This document shows positions 48,201 through 55,887 of a DNA stretch of 64,000 nucleotides, piece after piece; position 1 is the stretch's first letter, and the number at the start of each line of letters is the position of its first letter. A program made the position numbers and the translations under genes. The stretch is from assembly GCF_015278255.1 (NCBI RefSeq), contig NZ_JADIJC010000008.1, positions 1-64,000 on the forward strand. Direction: 5' to 3'. Under the pieces are notes generated by a model, which was not told the origin of the DNA, ran no database searches, and worked only from the letters and a program-made list of their open reading frames with translations. Source of the DNA: Microbacterium hibisci (lineage in GTDB: Bacteria > Actinomycetota > Actinomycetes > Actinomycetales > Microbacteriaceae).

Positions 48201-49076
48201 TCGTGCGAAGCCGGCGTCCCCGCGACCGGCGAGCGCGACCAGGGCGCTCGCCGCCGCCGCGGAGGCGAGGCATCCGGTCGTCGCCGCCAGCGGGGAGCCG
48301 GCGGCGAGCGACAGCATCAGCGGCGCGAACGCGAGGGCGAGCGTGCCGCTCCACACCCAGGCGCGGATTCCGACGCGCGGACCGAGCACGCCGAGCGTGC
48401 CGCCGGCGACGAGCGCCGCGAGTCCGGCGAACGCCCACGCGTGGAACGCGGGCGGGAGGAGCGGCAGCGCGGCCGTGACAGTGAGCGCGAGGAAGACCAC
48501 CCCGAGCGCGCCGATGGCCTCGGCCGAGAACCGCAGGCGGCGGCGCGACAGCAGTGCCGAGCCGCCGAGGAAGGCGGCCGCGATCGCGCCGATGATGGCC
48601 GCGCGCGGCAGGGGATCGGCGAGGTCGGGGTTGAAGAACGTGAACACGACGGCCGCGATCGCGACGAGTCCGGCACCCGCGACGGCGAGCACCGACTGCA
48701 CCGTCGCGGAGGCGCCGGAGGGGAGCGCCGCGGATTCGGCGTCTGAGGCGGGTGCGGCCGTGGCGCCGGTGGTGGTCGCGGCGTCAGATGCGGTGGCCGC
48801 GGCGTCCGCCGCGGCGCTGCGGGCGACCCCGTACGTCGAAACGGGCACCTGCTCGAGCAGCGTCTGCCGCGCGCGCAGTGCATCGACGGCCCGCTGCGAT
48901 GCCACCCAGAGGTCGTGTCCGATCGCGCCGGTGAAGTCGGCGCCGCACACGGGACAGCGGCGTTCGGCCACGATGCCCCGCGTGCACACCGGGCACCGCG
49001 CGACGTCGAGCAGTTCCGCGATCGCGGCGTCGTTCCACGCCGGTGCGCTCCAACCTGCGGCCGCGACCGTGCTCAT
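45240..49076 (-). CDS. Giant multi-pass membrane protein with N-terminal zinc ribbon (SCO7613-like)
   Basis: About 1278 residues. The N-terminus has two CxxC pairs (CPVCTRGIVAERRCPVCGAD), a zinc ribbon, then a helical segment and, after an Ala/Thr-rich linker, about 1100 residues of almost continuous hydrophobic helices, probably over thirty, rich in Ala and Val. This layout matches large actinobacterial membrane proteins named for an SCO7613 C-terminal domain. No transport or catalytic motif is seen. The start at 49076 overlaps the HTH gene's stop (ATGA) and has GGAGG upstream, so it is coupled to the DUF2975/HTH pair. Function unknown. Confidence 0.85.
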   Translation of the reverse strand: MSTVAAAGWSAPAWNDAAIAELLDVARCPVCTRGIVAERRCPVCGADFTGAIGHDLWVASQRAVDALRARQTLLEQVPVSTYGVARSAAADAAATASDAATTTGATAAPASDAESAALPSGASATVQSVLAVAGAGLVAIAAVVFTFFNPDLADPLPRAAIIGAIAAAFLGGSALLSRRRLRFSAEAIGALGVVFLALTVTAALPLLPPAFHAWAFAGLAALVAGGTLGVLGPRVGIRAWVWSGTLALAFAPLMLSLAAGSPLAATTGCLASAAAASALVALAGRGDAGFARPLTTERVTLTVAQFGLTAAALLVVWGTDAAAGVPVAVLASAVFVCVAALAVASARHPAGAVWTGAAGAAIVAAFAVLPLAVPSSAMAGWLGAFPVATALGLVVLGALSPLHRAVPAGPLFGGAVVVVAAVAVVPTMTALLTLAGTLARPSADVVILPETAALSLTAGLAALALGLAAFAALTAPRDAVTDDGAGAAASDLPAAKEPDGPEQPDGIRMPRPLGTRRLGFVGAWFAVLAFLTVLTLAQIEVSARIAIALGAAVVVSAVVAAGLRDAGAAVRMPLVAGAHAAVVFAAVLSWHDDALTVWAGAAVVATTAVLATTVPRAARFVHVGVAFAYALVVFATALARSGADAIVVVCLTTCVAGAVAIAVTFIRRVPSREWYAVLAVTAVPFAIGVLQVVIQRSGWTALSTTVVFLLALTLVTTTRRGLSVVVRTLAAATLVPAAAVVAVCLGAELLPMSGSPVVLPVIAALVAGVLASADALREALRRRVPRRHARLAVVAVEASALLTAVIAVLLSLVRASAGLPTTLLVLLILGIGFVAEALLSPRRSAWPLAGAAFTGALWSAWGIAGVTGLEPYLLPPALVAALVAAVLTARGRPAPGLYAAGLGVAVVPVLVALALAGTYAEPPVLTLGGGSPARAYGLVGAAWLLVAASVVVTKTARPRIRRLRALRVPTLAAAVLAATAAAVQGVRWGVGLDAAPSDPAVVAALAFGLLGTGAAASAAALLRRQTPADSPLAETRWLGAPAVLILGVATWPAIERDWFVIWTMWALLLALLAFMVVVAARSLRGPTGLPPVWFVFAVSFVTAVVAWSPRDLRVEWFSLPLGAFLLAAGALALRRPAGGPSGRPATGAPRRTLDSWPAGWTGSWALLAPGLVTMLSASVAATYTDPRTWRAILVMAIALAAILVGATQRLAAPFLIGIVVLPVENVLAFMVQIGRGIEAMPWWITLSVVGVVLLIIAVGYERRAGDETGLAARLRDLA

Positions 49077-49318
49077 GCCCCGGCCTCCGTGGCGGCGATC
49101 GCCGCCGGGTGATCGTCGGGCACCCACTCGAGGATGTCGCCCGGCTGACACTCGAGCACCCGGCAGATCGCGTCGAGCGTCGTGAACCGCACCGCCTTCG
49201 CCCGGCCGTTCTTCAGCACCGAGACGTTGGCGGGCGTGATGTCGATCGCAGCGGCGAAGTCGGTCACCGACATCTTCTTCTTCGCCAGTTGCACGTCGAG
49301 GTTGATGATGATGGGCAT
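49073..49318 (-). CDS. Small Cro/C1-type helix-turn-helix regulator
   Basis: About 81 residues. The helix-turn-helix runs through KKKMSVTDFAAAIDITPANV and the recognition helix NVSVLKNGRAKAVRF, then LDAICRVLECQPGDILEW, the typical XRE/YozG ending. It overlaps the DUF2975 gene (TGATG) and the membrane protein gene (ATGA), so all three are made together. Small regulators of this type are commonly paired with DUF2975 proteins. Likely an autoregulator acting at the repeats at 49802-49831. Confidence 0.92.
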   Translation of the reverse strand: MPIIINLDVQLAKKKMSVTDFAAAIDITPANVSVLKNGRAKAVRFTTLDAICRVLECQPGDILEWVPDDHPAAIAATEAGA

Positions 49319-49794
49319 CACACCACCTCCGAGAGGTCGTGCTCGAGCTGAGAAGCCTTGCGGAGCAGCCCGCGCAGCACCACCAGCAGCAGCGACAATC
49401 CGCAGCCGACCACGATGCCGAGGAGGCACAGCAGCACGACCGACGGCGAGCCGGACGGCGCGGTCCAGATGAAGGCGAGGGTCGCGACGACCAGCACGGT
49501 GGCGATGACGACGGCGGCGAGGCTCACGTCGACCCAGACGAACGCGCGCGGCGTGAAGATGCTGTCGGCGCGCACGAGCGTGAGAAGGCGCCAGACGCAC
49601 ACGAGCACGACCTGGGCGCACAGCGTGAAGATCACGCCGATGATCACGCCCGGCACCTCGAGGTAGGCGAGGTACGGGTACATCCCCGCGAGCGAGCGGG
49701 CCATGCCGGGCAGCACCGCGAACTGGCACACCAGGAGCAGCGCGATCAGCACCGCGATGAGCGCCTTCAGAATCACGATCGTCGTACCGCGCAT
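49318..49794 (-). CDS. DUF2975 membrane protein
   Basis: About 158 residues with four hydrophobic helices (about 8-28, 42-68, 88-112, 120-145). The sequence VWRLLTLVRADSIFTPRAFVWVD between helices 2 and 3 is typical of DUF2975. Its usual partner is a YozG-like HTH protein, present immediately downstream with a one-base overlap. It may sense a membrane signal and control the regulator; this is inference. Start ATG 49794. Confidence 0.88.
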   Translation of the reverse strand: MRGTTIVILKALIAVLIALLLVCQFAVLPGMARSLAGMYPYLAYLEVPGVIIGVIFTLCAQVVLVCVWRLLTLVRADSIFTPRAFVWVDVSLAAVVIATVLVVATLAFIWTAPSGSPSVVLLCLLGIVVGCGLSLLLVVLRGLLRKASQLEHDLSEVV

Positions 49795-49801
49795 GTTTCA
49801 C

Positions 49802-49831
49802 CTATCGATAAACGGCATGTAGCTATCGAAA
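49802..49831 (-). promoter_or_regulatory. Paired CTATCGAWA repeats upstream of the DUF2975 operon
   Basis: CTATCGATA (from 49802) and CTATCGAAA (from 49823) are direct repeats 21 bp apart, two helical turns, in an A/T-rich island just before the operon. This spacing puts both on one face of the helix and suits binding by the operon's own HTH protein. Confidence 0.5.
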
Positions 49832-49928
49832 AACAATAGCCCTAGCATCCGCCCCCGCCGCAAGTGGCGTCGCCGAGGATCTGCCGAGGGGTGGTCGGCG
49901 CGTCGGGTGCCGGGTAGCGTGCGGGAGC

Positions 49929-50486
49929 GTGGGCTCGCTGATCTACTTCAACGCCGCGTCCCTCGACGGCTACATCGCCGGACCCGACGGCCGCTGGGAC
50001 TGGGCCACGCCCGACGCCGAGGTGCACTCGTTCGTCAACGATCTGTTCGCGCCGGCGAAGACGCACCTCTACGGGCGGAACGTGTACGAGGTCATGAAGG
50101 CGTGGGACGACTTCGACCTCGACGAGCTCTCGCCTGCCGAGCGGGAATTCGCCCTGCAGTGGCGCGACATCGACAAGGTCGTCTACTCGGCGAGTCTCGA
50201 TGCGGTCTCGACCCGGCGCACCGAGCTGCGCCGCTCGTTCGACCCCGTCGAGGTGCGGCAGATGACGGATGCCTCGCCCACCCCTGTCGCGATCGGCGGC
50301 GGTCGCCTGGCCTCGGCGGCGGCGCGCGCCGGCGTGCTCGACGAGATGCACATCGTGGTGGCCCCGGCCGTCGTCGGTGGTGGCACGCGGTTCCTCGACG
50401 AAGGGCTGCGCCTCGATCTCGAGCTGCGTGACGAGCGCCGCTTCGGCAACGGCTCGGTATACCTGGCGTACCGCGTGCGGCGGTGA
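49929..50486 (+). CDS. Dihydrofolate reductase family protein (RibD C-terminal domain)
   Basis: About 185 residues. The fold is recognised from IYFNAASLDGYIAGPDGRWD at the start, THLYGRNVYEVM, PVAIGGGRLASAAARAGVLD (nucleotide-binding turn) and EMHIVVAPAVVGGGTRFLD. Stand-alone RibD-C/DHFR-like proteins are NADPH-binding reductases, mostly of unknown substrate. GTG start at 49929. It is a single gene, followed by the LacI gene about 100 bp later. Confidence 0.88.
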   Translation: MGSLIYFNAASLDGYIAGPDGRWDWATPDAEVHSFVNDLFAPAKTHLYGRNVYEVMKAWDDFDLDELSPAEREFALQWRDIDKVVYSASLDAVSTRRTELRRSFDPVEVRQMTDASPTPVAIGGGRLASAAARAGVLDEMHIVVAPAVVGGGTRFLDEGLRLDLELRDERRFGNGSVYLAYRVRR

Positions 50487-50554
50487 CGCGTCGACTGCGG
50501 GGCGGGGCTGACCGTGGCCCGCGCTCCCCGCAGTGCGTGTGGCATCCGCGATAC

Positions 50555-50570
50555 TGGATAGCGTTATCAG
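50555..50570. promoter_or_regulatory. LacI-type operator candidate before the regulator gene
   Basis: TGGATAGCGTTATCAG is an imperfect palindrome centred on CG. Its reverse strand (CTGATAACGCTATCCA) agrees at about 10 of 16 positions with the reverse of the site at 51712. It lies 16 bases before the lacI-type start codon and suggests autoregulation. Confidence 0.5.
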
Positions 50571-50585
50571 CCGCGGAAGGACGAC

Positions 50586-51626
50586 ATGACGCACGCAGCC
50601 AAGCCGCCCACCCTCGCCGACGTGGCGCGCCTGGCGGGCGTGTCGGTGCCCGCTGCCTCCCGGGCCCTCAACGGCGGGGTGCGGGGAAAGCAGAGCGGGT
50701 CGCCCGAACTGCGCAGTCGTGTGGAGGAGGCGGCACGCACCCTGGGCTACTCCGTCAGCCCCGCTGCGCAGGCCATCAAGGGCGGTCGCGCCCGCACCGT
50801 GGCCTTCATCGTGGGCGACATCGACGACTTCGGCTCCGCGACGATGATCTCGGGCATGATGCACGCCGCCGAGGAGCGAGGCATCTCGGTCGCCGTGCGC
50901 ACGACACGTGACGACTCGACGCGCGAGCTCGACATCCTCACTCAGCTCCGCGGCGAGCGCCACTTGGCGGTCGTGATGGCGACGAGCCGCACGACGGACC
51001 CCGCGCGCGAGGCATCCGTCAAGGAGCAGCTGATGGTGCTGCGCGACCATGGCGCGAAGATCGTCGTGATCGGCGACAACGACCTCGGTTTCCCGACGGT
51101 GACCGTCGACAATCGGCATGCGGCTCGCCTGCTGGCCGACGGGCTGGCGGATGCCGGCAAGCGCCGGTTCGCGATCGTCTCCGGGCCCGCGGGCGAAGTC
51201 ACCGCACTCGAACGCGTCGGCGGGTTCGTGGAGGGGCTCGCGGACCACGGGATCCGGATGGCGGAGGAGGACATCGTGCACACGGAGTTCTCGCGCGACG
51301 GCGGATACCGCGCGGTCGATCTTCTCCACGATCGGCTGGGAGAGGTCGAGGTCATCGCGGCGATGAGCGACGCCATGGCCGTCGGGGTCATCGCCCGGCT
51401 TCGCGAGCTCGGCGTCGCGGCTCCGGACGGCATCGAGGTCACGGGGTTCGACCACGTGCCCATGCTCGGCGACGTGCTTCCGGCGTTCAGCACGGTGGAG
51501 GTGCCGCTCGAGGAGTTCGGCGGCGCAGCGCTCGCGCTCGTGCTGGACGAACCCGCTCCGGCGAGGGAGACCGTCGCCCTGACGGCGATTCCGATCCTCC
51601 GGGGCGAGCCGCTCGTGCGGGCGTGA
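50586..51626 (+). CDS. LacI family transcriptional regulator
   Basis: About 346 residues. N-terminal helix-turn-helix with TLADVARLAGVSVPAASRAL, then the hinge helix (SPAAQAIKGGRART) and a periplasmic-binding-like effector domain (TVAFIVGDIDDFG; VTGFDHVPM near the C-terminus). It should repress the downstream glycan-use operon until a sugar or oligosaccharide is bound. Similar palindromes lie before its own gene, before the binding protein gene and before the lyase gene at 61592. Confidence 0.94.
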   Translation: MTHAAKPPTLADVARLAGVSVPAASRALNGGVRGKQSGSPELRSRVEEAARTLGYSVSPAAQAIKGGRARTVAFIVGDIDDFGSATMISGMMHAAEERGISVAVRTTRDDSTRELDILTQLRGERHLAVVMATSRTTDPAREASVKEQLMVLRDHGAKIVVIGDNDLGFPTVTVDNRHAARLLADGLADAGKRRFAIVSGPAGEVTALERVGGFVEGLADHGIRMAEEDIVHTEFSRDGGYRAVDLLHDRLGEVEVIAAMSDAMAVGVIARLRELGVAAPDGIEVTGFDHVPMLGDVLPAFSTVEVPLEEFGGAALALVLDEPAPARETVALTAIPILRGEPLVRA

Positions 51627-51711
51627 CGCCGCCGCAGCGCTCCGCCGGTGGGCGCCGTGCGGGCGTCCGGACGACCCGTGCGGGGCCTCCGAAAGCCGAT
51701 TTCGGAAAGAG

Positions 51712-51727
51712 TGGCAAACGTTGTCCA
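51712..51727. promoter_or_regulatory. LacI-type operator before the binding protein operon
   Basis: TGGCAAACGTTGTCCA, centred on CG, with both arms matching a TGGMAA...TTKCCA-like palindrome. It lies 57 bases before the start codon at 51784 and would overlap a promoter -35 region if TACTCT (51736-51741) is the -10. It is nearly identical to the site at 61526. Confidence 0.7.
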
Positions 51728-51783
51728 CTTTGAGGTACTCTCTCCGGGACGGAAACGTTCCGGCACGAATCAAGGGAGATCAC

Positions 51784-53154
51784 ATGCACGAGGAAACGAC
51801 GCGGGCAGGGGTGCGCGCCCGGCTGCGCCGCCGCTCACAGTGGGTCGTCGGTGGCGCCGCGCTGGCCGCCGCGACGCTCACGCTGGCGGGCTGCACGAGC
51901 GCGAGTGGCGACGGCGACGGCGGCGCGGCTGCCGAGAAGACGACCATCCGCTTCCTGTACGCCACGGGGGACGAGACCTGGAACTCGGTCGTCGACGCGG
52001 TGGTCGAGGCATTCAACGAGCAGAGCGACACCACTTCGGTGCAGCTGGACCCGCTGCCCGCCGGCAGCGACTACGCCACCGCGCTCAAGACCATGGACGC
52101 CACCGGCAACTGGCCGGCCGTCGTCGACATGCGCGACACCCTGACGTACATCAACGCCGGCAAGCTCGCGCCGATCCCCGAGTCGGTGACCGAGCTGATC
52201 GAGCCCGAGGCCGTGGGCAGCGCGTCGGACGGAGAGGTGTACACCGTCCCCTACAGCGCGCTCAACGGCGAGATCGGCCTGAACATCGTCTACAACAAGG
52301 ACTACTTCGAGGAGAACGATCTCGAGGTGCCCGAGACCTACGACGACTTCCTCGACCTGCTGGCCGAGATCAAGGCGAACGGCGATGCGCCCTTGGCCAC
52401 CGCGGCCGCCGAGGTATGGCCGAGCGACCAGCTGTGGAAGCAGCTCGCCGCGCCGTACTTCGCTGAGTACGGCGACGAGGGCGGCTTCTGGACTGCGGCG
52501 CAGAACGGCGACGCGACCATCGACGACCTGCGCGAGCCCCTGCAGGAGCTTCTCGACATCACCAACGAATACGTGCTCGAGGGCTGGCAGTCCACGGCCG
52601 ATGCGCAGACCACCACGCTGCTCGTGAACGACATGGCCGTCATGGCCACGTCGTCCGCCGGCATCGGCCGGCTGAACGACATCAACAAGGTCGACCCCGA
52701 CTTCAACGCGGGGCTGTTCATCGTCCCCGACCAGGACGGCACCATCAACGTGCTGAAGAACGCGGTCAACGGCGACACCGCGGGCGGGCTCGCCATCTCG
52801 GCCCAGGCGGAGGAGGACGACGCCGAGTACGCCTCGGCGACGGAGTTCCTCGAGTTCTTCTATCAGGTCGACACCGCGAACCTCATGGAGGAGAACGGCT
52901 GGCTCGCGCCCAACATCGTGGCGGCCGACGAGATCGAGCGCAATACCTCGATCCCCGGCGCGGCGGACTACTTCGCACTGCTCGAGAACCCGAACCTCGC
53001 CTGGTACGAGAACGTGTCGAACCTCACCACGTTCAGCGCGTTCAACACCTTCTTCCGCCAGGCGCGGATCGAGATGCAGGACGGGCAGAGCTCGATCGAC
53101 GACACCATCGCCAAGGTGCAGGCGGAGTTCGACAAGACGGTCGCCGCGGGCTGA
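51784..53154 (+). CDS. ABC transporter sugar-binding lipoprotein
   Basis: About 456 residues. Lipoprotein signal peptide ending TLAGC, then a two-lobed family 1 solute-binding protein: TTIRFLYATGDETWNSVVDA, GEVYTVPYSALNGEIGLN, IVYNKDYFEENDLEVPETYD. It captures an oligosaccharide and delivers it to the two permeases downstream. ATG 51784 with AAGGGAG upstream. It heads the LacI-controlled operon; the intercistronic hairpin after it may keep its mRNA level high. Confidence 0.94.
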   Translation: MHEETTRAGVRARLRRRSQWVVGGAALAAATLTLAGCTSASGDGDGGAAAEKTTIRFLYATGDETWNSVVDAVVEAFNEQSDTTSVQLDPLPAGSDYATALKTMDATGNWPAVVDMRDTLTYINAGKLAPIPESVTELIEPEAVGSASDGEVYTVPYSALNGEIGLNIVYNKDYFEENDLEVPETYDDFLDLLAEIKANGDAPLATAAAEVWPSDQLWKQLAAPYFAEYGDEGGFWTAAQNGDATIDDLREPLQELLDITNEYVLEGWQSTADAQTTTLLVNDMAVMATSSAGIGRLNDINKVDPDFNAGLFIVPDQDGTINVLKNAVNGDTAGGLAISAQAEEDDAEYASATEFLEFFYQVDTANLMEENGWLAPNIVAADEIERNTSIPGAADYFALLENPNLAWYENVSNLTTFSAFNTFFRQARIEMQDGQSSIDDTIAKVQAEFDKTVAAG

Positions 53155-53164
53155 CCACATGGTC

Positions 53165-53192
53165 GGGTGCCCGAGCTGTCGCCCGGGCACCC
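53165..53192 (+). promoter_or_regulatory. Intercistronic hairpin after the binding protein gene
   Basis: GGGTGCCCG and CGGGCACCC form a 9-bp stem (53165-53173 with 53184-53192) in the 59-bp space between binding protein and first permease. Such hairpins commonly protect the upstream message or partly terminate, giving more binding protein than permease. Confidence 0.65.
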
Positions 53193-53213
53193 ACCGGAGC
53201 CGAGGAGGTCTCC

Positions 53214-54251
53214 ATGACAGATCAGAGCGCCCTGCAGGGCCAGACCGCGGTAGTCGGCACGGCCGTCCGCCTCAGCGGCGAGGGACCGCTCGACGGCGCA
53301 CCCGATGGCGCCGCCGACGACGTCCCCTTCGTGCCGCACGGCTCGCAACGGGAGAAGCGGCGCACCGGACGGTTCCGGTCGGCGCGGTGGGTGATGCTGG
53401 GCTTCATCGCACCGGCGCTGGTGATCTACCTGCTCATGGTGATCATCCCCTCGATCCAGTCCCTCCAGCTGAGCTTCACCGACTGGGACGGCATCAGCCC
53501 CGACTACGACTACGTGGGCACGCGCAACTACGAGGAGATCCTCACGAGCGGACGGTTCTGGAACGCCGTCAAGAACACGCTCATCCTGGGTCTGGGGTCG
53601 GCCGTCATCGTCAACGCGATCTCGCTCGCGGTCGCGCTCATGCTCGACAAGGTGGTGGGACGGTGGCAGGGGCTCTTCCGCACGGCGGTTTATCTGCCGT
53701 CGCTCGTGAGCGCCTTCATCCTCGCGACGGTCTGGAAGTACCTGCTCAACTACAACTTCGGCGCAGTGAACACCTTCCTCCGTGACGCGGGGCTGCCCGA
53801 GTGGGCCCGTGACTGGCTGGGCGACAGCACGATCGTCGTCTGGGTCATCCTCTTCATCACGTGCTTCACGCTCGGCGGCAACACGACGCTCATCTACCTC
53901 GCCAACCTGCAGTCGGTCCCGCAGGAGCTCGTGGAAGCCGCGCGCATCGACGGCGCGAACAGCCGGCAGGTCTTCCGCCATGTCACGTGGCCCATGCTCG
54001 CCGGCGCGGTGACCGTCAATATGACGCTCGCGATGATCGCCGGATGGACCATCTTCGACCAGGTCATGGTGCTGACCTCGGGCGGGCCCGGGTTCGTCAG
54101 CGAGACCATGGCGTTCTTCATCTACAAGGTCGGCTTCGGCGAGTACCGCGCCGGCTTCGGCAGCGCCGCGGCCATCGTGCTGTTCCTCGTCGTGATCGTC
54201 AGCACCGTCGCGGCCAACGCCTACATGCGCAAGAGGGAGATCCAGGCATGA
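53214..54251 (+). CDS. ABC sugar permease, MalF type
   Basis: About 345 residues. A ~60-residue cytoplasmic N-terminus precedes six helices. The ATPase-docking EAA loop is EAARIDGANSRQVFRHVTWP. ATG 53214 with GAGGAGG upstream. It forms the channel with the following permease; the two genes overlap by ATGA. No ATPase gene is present in the operon. Confidence 0.93.
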   Translation: MTDQSALQGQTAVVGTAVRLSGEGPLDGAPDGAADDVPFVPHGSQREKRRTGRFRSARWVMLGFIAPALVIYLLMVIIPSIQSLQLSFTDWDGISPDYDYVGTRNYEEILTSGRFWNAVKNTLILGLGSAVIVNAISLAVALMLDKVVGRWQGLFRTAVYLPSLVSAFILATVWKYLLNYNFGAVNTFLRDAGLPEWARDWLGDSTIVVWVILFITCFTLGGNTTLIYLANLQSVPQELVEAARIDGANSRQVFRHVTWPMLAGAVTVNMTLAMIAGWTIFDQVMVLTSGGPGFVSETMAFFIYKVGFGEYRAGFGSAAAIVLFLVVIVSTVAANAYMRKREIQA

Positions 54252-55144
54252 GCACCCAGACGGAACTCGTCGTTACGCCCGAGCGCGAACGGCGACGCGG
54301 GCGGGGCACCTCGCGGAAGAAGAAGGCGACTCCCGGGCAGATCGTCGTGATGACCGTGCTCGCCGTCCTGGTGGTCATCGTCGCGAGCCCCGTGCTCTAC
54401 GCGCTGCTCAACTCGTTCCGCTCGTACTCCGAGATCACGATGGACCCGATGGGGCTGCCCACGCAGTTCACCCTCGACAACTATGTGCAGCTGTTCCAGC
54501 AGACGGACTACGGCGAGGCGCTGGTGAACACGCTCATCATCACGGTCGTCACCGTCGTGCTGCTCGTGGCCATCGTGCCCATGGCCGCGTACGGCATCGA
54601 GCGCATCGGCGGACGGAGCGCACGCTGGATATACATCCTGTTCATCGCCGGCCTCATGATCCCGTTCCAGGTGCGGATGATCCCGCTGGTCAAGGGCTTC
54701 GATGACGTCGGGCTCTACAGCACTCTGGCGAGCGTCATCCTCGTGCATCTGGGCGGCGCGGCGAGCTTCGGCATCCTGCTCTACTGCAGCTTCATCAAGG
54801 GCATCCCCGTCGAGGTCGAGGAGGCGGCATTCGTGGACGGTGCCGGGCGGTTCCGGACGTTCTGGTCGATCGTCTTCCCGATGCTGCTGCCGGTGACCTC
54901 GGCGTTCGTCATCATCCAGGCCCTCGGCCTCTGGAACGACTTCTTCATCCCGCTGGTGTTCCTCGACTCGTCCTCGGCGGGGACGATCAACGTCGCCATC
55001 AACCGCATGGTCGGCCTGCTCACCTCGCAGTGGCAGCTCATCTACACCGGCGCGATCCTGGCGATCATCCCGTCAGTCGCGATCTTCGCGGCGTTCCAGC
55101 GCTACTTCATCAAGGGCATGTCGATCGGGGCGGTGAAGGGATGA
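54248..55144 (+). CDS. ABC sugar permease, MalG type
   Basis: About 298 residues, six helices after a basic N-terminus (ERERRRGRGTSRKKK). The EAA loop is EEAAFVDGAGRFRTFWSIVF, and the C-terminus FAAFQRYFIKGMSIGAVKG is typical of the MalG/CUT1 group. Translationally coupled to the first permease and, by ATGA, to the DUF624 gene. Confidence 0.94.
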   Translation: MSTQTELVVTPERERRRGRGTSRKKKATPGQIVVMTVLAVLVVIVASPVLYALLNSFRSYSEITMDPMGLPTQFTLDNYVQLFQQTDYGEALVNTLIITVVTVVLLVAIVPMAAYGIERIGGRSARWIYILFIAGLMIPFQVRMIPLVKGFDDVGLYSTLASVILVHLGGAASFGILLYCSFIKGIPVEVEEAAFVDGAGRFRTFWSIVFPMLLPVTSAFVIIQALGLWNDFFIPLVFLDSSSAGTINVAINRMVGLLTSQWQLIYTGAILAIIPSVAIFAAFQRYFIKGMSIGAVKG

Positions 55145-55887
55145 GCGCCACGTCCAACGCGACAGGCCGGACAGGCACAGCCGGCCGCGTCCGCGTGCTC
55201 CTCGCGCTGGACGGCCCGGTCGCCGCGACGATGCTGACCGTCTTCCAGTATTTCGTGGTGTCGATCTCGTTCATCGGATGCCTCGTCCCCGTGGTGGCGT
55301 TCACTGCGCTGGTGGGCTGGCAGCCGACGCATCTCGCGCTGTGGCTGGGGGTGCTCTCGCTGCTGCCGCTCGTGCCCGCGGGGTACGCCCTGCTGCGCAG
55401 CAGTCGACGTCTGCTGGCGGACCGCGCCGACGCGCAGGGCGGGCGCCTGTACTGGCGCTCGTTCGTCGTCGGCTGCCGGACCCTGTGGTGGGCGGCAGCC
55501 GGCGCGAGCGCCGTCGCGCTGCTGCTGGCGTACGACCTGGCCCTGTTCGGGGACTCCGACGCGATGCTGCTGTTCGTGGCGGCCGGCGCGGCCGTGGCTG
55601 TCATGCTGCTCATCGCCGTGTGCGTCGTCGCGGCCGCAGGCGTCGCGGCGGGCGTCGCCCGTCGCCCTATTGAGACGCTCAGCGTCGCCGCGCGGGCCGT
55701 CGCGCGGCGGCCCCATATCGGACTCGCCTGGCTTCTCATCATCGCGCTCGGCCTCATCGGGGCCGGCCTGCCGATCATCGGCTCGGCGTTCGCGCTGTTC
55801 CTGCCGGCCCTGCTGGGTGCCGCCATCCACATCTGCAACGACGCCCTCTGCCTGCCGCTGACCGATGAGACGAGACGAACTCCGTGA
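55141..55887 (+). CDS. DUF624 (YesL-like) membrane protein
   Basis: About 248 residues with about six helices. The first helices (FQYFVVSISFIGCLVPVVAF) and the small soluble linker with LLRSSRRLLADRA fit DUF624 proteins, which often accompany CUT1 sugar transporters and glycosidases. The role is not established. Coupled on both sides (ATGA with the permease, GTGA with the alpha-galactosidase). Confidence 0.82.
   Translation: MSATSNATGRTGTAGRVRVLLALDGPVAATMLTVFQYFVVSISFIGCLVPVVAFTALVGWQPTHLALWLGVLSLLPLVPAGYALLRSSRRLLADRADAQGGRLYWRSFVVGCRTLWWAAAGASAVALLLAYDLALFGDSDAMLLFVAAGAAVAVMLLIAVCVVAAAGVAAGVARRPIETLSVAARAVARRPHIGLAWLLIIALGLIGAGLPIIGSAFALFLPALLGAAIHICNDALCLPLTDETRRTP

Noticed and set aside
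45853-49185. A 1110-residue plus-strand open frame
   Set aside because: Antisense to the giant membrane protein; Thr/Ala/Ser/Arg-rich with no domain; the minus-strand reading has a zinc ribbon, helices and gene coupling.
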